Below, piece after piece: positions 14,753-16,560 of a stretch of 16,560 nucleotides of DNA. Position 1 is the first letter of the stretch. The number at the start of each line of letters is the position of its first letter. The notes below the pieces were generated by a model. The model was not told where the DNA came from. It saw nothing but the letters and a program-made list of their open reading frames with translations, and ran no database searches. The stretch is taken from positions 1-16,560 of the forward strand of contig JACCQX010000149.1 in NCBI GenBank assembly GCA_013813905.1, in the 5' to 3' direction. Source of the stretch: Chloroflexota bacterium. Lineage in GTDB: Bacteria > Chloroflexota > Limnocylindria > Limnocylindrales > CSP1-4. A program made the position numbers and the translations under genes.

Positions 14753-16072
14753 ATGCGCATCCTGGAGCCGACGCAGGACTGGCCGTCCGTGCTGCTGGCG
14801 CGCGCCGGCGAAGCTGCCGAAGAACCCACACTGGGCCGCGCCGAGGCGGCCGGCGGCTGGGCCTCGTTCCGTCGCGCGGTCACGGCGTTGAGCCCCGACG
14901 AGGTGACGCGCATCGTGGCCGAATCCGGTCTGCGCGGCCGGGGCGGTGCCGGCTACCCCACCGGTCGCAAGTGGCGGGCCTGCGCGCAGCAACCGCCCAG
15001 TGCCCGCTTCGTGGTGGCCAACGGCTTCGAGGCCGACCCCGGCGCGCAGCTCGACCGGACGCTCATGGAGCGCGACCCGCACGCGGTTCTGGAGGGACTC
15101 GCGCTGGCGGCCTATGCGGTCGGTGCCACGCAGGCGTACGTGGCCGTGAAGAGCAGCGCCACGCTCGCTGCTCGACGCCTGCGCGAGGCGGTCCAGCAGG
15201 CGGAGGAGCAGGGCATCCTGGGCACGCGGGCCATCGACGGCCGCGTCGATCTTCACGTGGAGATCCGAGAGGTACAGGGCGGCTTCGTGGTGGGTGAGGA
15301 GACCGTGCTGCTGCGAGCCCTGGAGAACAAGCGCGCGCAGCCGGACCAGCGTCCGCCGTATCCCACCGAACGGGGTCTCTTCGATCGACCGACGGTGGTC
15401 AACAACGTGGAGACGCTGGCCGCCGTGCCCTGGATCGTGGCTCACGGCGCGGCGGCCTACGCGGGGCTGGGCGTCGGCGGGCAGTCCGGCACGACCCTGC
15501 TCCAGGTGAGTGGTGCGGTGCAGACGCCGGGCATCGTGGAGGTGCCCCTGGGCACGGCCCTGACGGAAGTCCTCGCCCTGGCGGGGTCGGTCGAGGCGCC
15601 CAAGGCAGTGTTGGTCGGTGGGCCGTCGGGCGCGTTCCTGCCACCCGACGGGTCGGCTGTCGGGCTCGATCCAGACCGACTGGGCGAGGCCGGCGCCATC
15701 TGGGGCTCCGGCACAGTGCTGGTGGCCGACGAGCACGCCTGCATCGTGGACATGGCCTCGCTCATGACGCGCTACCTCAATGACGAGGCCTGCGGCAAGA
15801 CCATCCCCTGCCGCATCGGCTTGCGGCGTCTGGCGGAGATCGGCGACCGCTTCACCTCCGGCCGGCCCCGTCCCACCGATCGCCAGCTGCTGGACGACCT
15901 CTGCGCGGATACCCGGGACGCCGCCCTCTGTGCCCTGGAGTCGACCGCCACGAACCCGCTCCTGAGCGGGATGCGATACTTCGCCTCGGAGTTCGAGGCC
16001 CACATCGTCAGAGGTGAATGCCCAGCCGGCGTCTGCCAGCCCCTCCGTGTGGCGGCCGGAGCCGCCCGATGA
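14753..16072 (+). CDS. nuoF: NuoF-like flavoprotein subunit, N3 site lacking one Cys
   Basis: Complex I / NAD-reducing hydrogenase flavoprotein family (51-kDa type), which normally binds FMN, NADH and 4Fe-4S cluster N3. Over 439 residues: FMN loop GLRGRGGAGYPTGRKW (59-74), NGFEADPGAQLDRTLMERDP (canonical NADEGEPGTFKDR), GFVVGEETVLL (177-187, canonical AYICGEETAL), RPPYP and RPTVVNNVETLA, then a SLBB-type segment and the N3 region. The N3 motif is C347-GK-T350-IP-C353 plus C393. The second of the four cysteines is Thr where ESCGKCTPC is expected, while the spacing to C393 is canonical. The protein ends soon after C423-PAGV-C428, a motif that in HydB/FdsB-type proteins precedes a ferredoxin domain absent here. 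ATG 14753 follows the fusion stop by 2 bases. NADH use is not assured. Confidence 0.92.
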   Translation: MRILEPTQDWPSVLLARAGEAAEEPTLGRAEAAGGWASFRRAVTALSPDEVTRIVAESGLRGRGGAGYPTGRKWRACAQQPPSARFVVANGFEADPGAQLDRTLMERDPHAVLEGLALAAYAVGATQAYVAVKSSATLAARRLREAVQQAEEQGILGTRAIDGRVDLHVEIREVQGGFVVGEETVLLRALENKRAQPDQRPPYPTERGLFDRPTVVNNVETLAAVPWIVAHGAAAYAGLGVGGQSGTTLLQVSGAVQTPGIVEVPLGTALTEVLALAGSVEAPKAVLVGGPSGAFLPPDGSAVGLDPDRLGEAGAIWGSGTVLVADEHACIVDMASLMTRYLNDEACGKTIPCRIGLRRLAEIGDRFTSGRPRPTDRQLLDDLCADTRDAALCALESTATNPLLSGMRYFASEFEAHIVRGECPAGVCQPLRVAAGAAR

Positions 16073-16116
16073 CGATCATCCCCGGTCGCGCCGCGAGGAT
16101 CCGCTGCTCCCGATGA
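16069..16116 (+). other. 15-codon mini-ORF bridging nuoF and the NuoG-like gene
   Basis: ATG 16069 overlaps the nuoF stop (ATGA). The frame reads MTIIPGRAARIRCSR and stops at TGA 16114-16116, which overlaps the ATG at 16113 of the next gene (ATGA). This is the same double-overlap design as 12447-12506. The gene at 16113 has only a poorly spaced GAGGA (16095-16099, 13 bases away), so reinitiation from the mini-ORF is a reasonable idea. A chance origin is also possible. Confidence 0.3.
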
Positions 16117-16560
16117 CAGATACGCTGCCGCAGATCCAGGACACCGCCCCCGACGTTGGCGTCGAGCGCCTGCTCGAGACGCAGGCGCCGCAGCGGCCCT
16201 TGGTCACGCCCACCTTCAGCGTGGAGATCGACGGGCGCCAGGTCACCGGGCGCATCGGCCAGACCATCCTGGAGGTCTGCCGCGACAACGGCATCGAAGT
16301 GCCCACGCTGTGCTACGAGCCGAAACTGCCCGGCTTCGGCGCCTGCCGCATGTGCGTGGTCGAGGTCGAGGGCGAGGGCCAGCCGCCCATCAGCTGCTCC
16401 CGGACCTGCGAGCCGGACATGGTCGTGCGCACGCAGACGCCGCGGCTGCGCCAGGTGCGCAAGACCAACCTGGAGCTGATCTTCAGCGACCACAACGCCT
16501 ACTGCCTGCCGCCCTGCCAGAACAAGTGCCCCAGCCACATCGACATCCCGGGCTTCCTCA
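16113..16560 (+). CDS. NuoG-type ferredoxin domain fused to GltD-like module, 3'-truncated
   Basis: The first 149 codons are visible; the gene runs off the window. After a 35-residue variable leader comes a 2Fe-2S ferredoxin domain of NuoG/hydrogenase type: FSVEIDGRQVTGRIGQTILE and then cysteines in the spacing C-x10-C-x2-C-x13-C (TLCYEPKLPGFGACRMC to PPISC), so cluster N1b looks intact. RKTNLELIFSDHNAYC follows, recalling the NuoG His-Cys N5 segment (H-x3-C). The spacing then departs from NuoG (H-x3-C-x3-C-x3-C-P) and continues PCQNKCPSHIDIPGFL. That reads as the start of a GltD/dihydropyrimidine-dehydrogenase-type module, normally two 4Fe-4S clusters followed by FAD and NAD(P) domains. The gene would then be a hybrid electron-input subunit rather than a molybdopterin-fold NuoG. 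No symbol is given because the C-terminal identity is outside the window. Confidence 0.8.
   Translation, partial: MTDTLPQIQDTAPDVGVERLLETQAPQRPLVTPTFSVEIDGRQVTGRIGQTILEVCRDNGIEVPTLCYEPKLPGFGACRMCVVEVEGEGQPPISCSRTCEPDMVVRTQTPRLRQVRKTNLELIFSDHNAYCLPPCQNKCPSHIDIPGFL

Noticed and set aside
14441..16003. A 520-codon open frame antisense to nuoF and the NuoE domain
   Set aside because: The same GC-rich antisense effect; the plus strand carries unmistakable NuoE and NuoF motifs.

Overview
The window is GC-rich, densely packed bacterial chromosome. Coding strands alternate in short operons, there are no mobile elements, RNA genes or CRISPR arrays, and several starts are GTG or TTG. The styles of the NuoD, NuoF and NuoI-NuoE proteins and the codon use suggest an uncultured Chloroflexota-type lineage (Limnocylindria/Ellin6529-like). 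This is an impression from protein style, not a phylogenetic result.

Layout. 1-3489 (+): the 3' two thirds of a ClpB disaggregase, a MidA/NDUFAF7-type methyltransferase and a NudL-type Nudix hydrolase. 3490-3760: non-coding, with a 15-bp direct repeat and an inverted partial copy. 3761-4697 (-): a small three-helix membrane protein followed by a cupin. 4698-4902: divergent promoter region with an extended -10 box. 4903-7481 (+): a divergent PurH and a class II fructose-1,6-bisphosphatase (GlpX). 7478-8128 (-): FolK, whose 3' end overlaps glpX by 4 bases. 8164-9306 (+): an unrecognised 380-residue protein, possibly nucleotidyltransferase-like. 9295-9446: overlapping inverted repeats and a likely promoter. 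9447 to the end (+): a respiratory complex I operon in the order nuoA, B, C, D, H, a nuoI-nuoE fusion, nuoF, and a NuoG-N/GltD-like gene cut by the window end.

Most notable is the complex I operon. The quinone-site and membrane subunits (B, C, D, H, A) look orthodox: NuoB keeps all four N2 cysteines, and NuoD keeps the quinone-site His and Tyr. The electron-input arm is rebuilt. NuoI keeps only one of its two 4Fe-4S motifs and is fused to NuoE. The NuoE part has Ser in place of its fourth 2Fe-2S cysteine. NuoF has Thr in place of the second cysteine of the N3 motif and ends just after a CPAGVC motif typical of HydB/FdsB-type relatives. The next gene joins a NuoG-type ferredoxin domain to the start of a GltD-like flavoprotein module. 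Together this suggests a complex I with a modified, possibly not NADH-specific, input module.

Other points: the PurH copy has three substitutions at residues known to be catalytic in human ATIC; the ClpB D2 module has Ile at the sensor-1 Asn position; nuoC appears to start at ACG; and two tiny open frames bridge operon junctions with stop/start overlaps at both ends.
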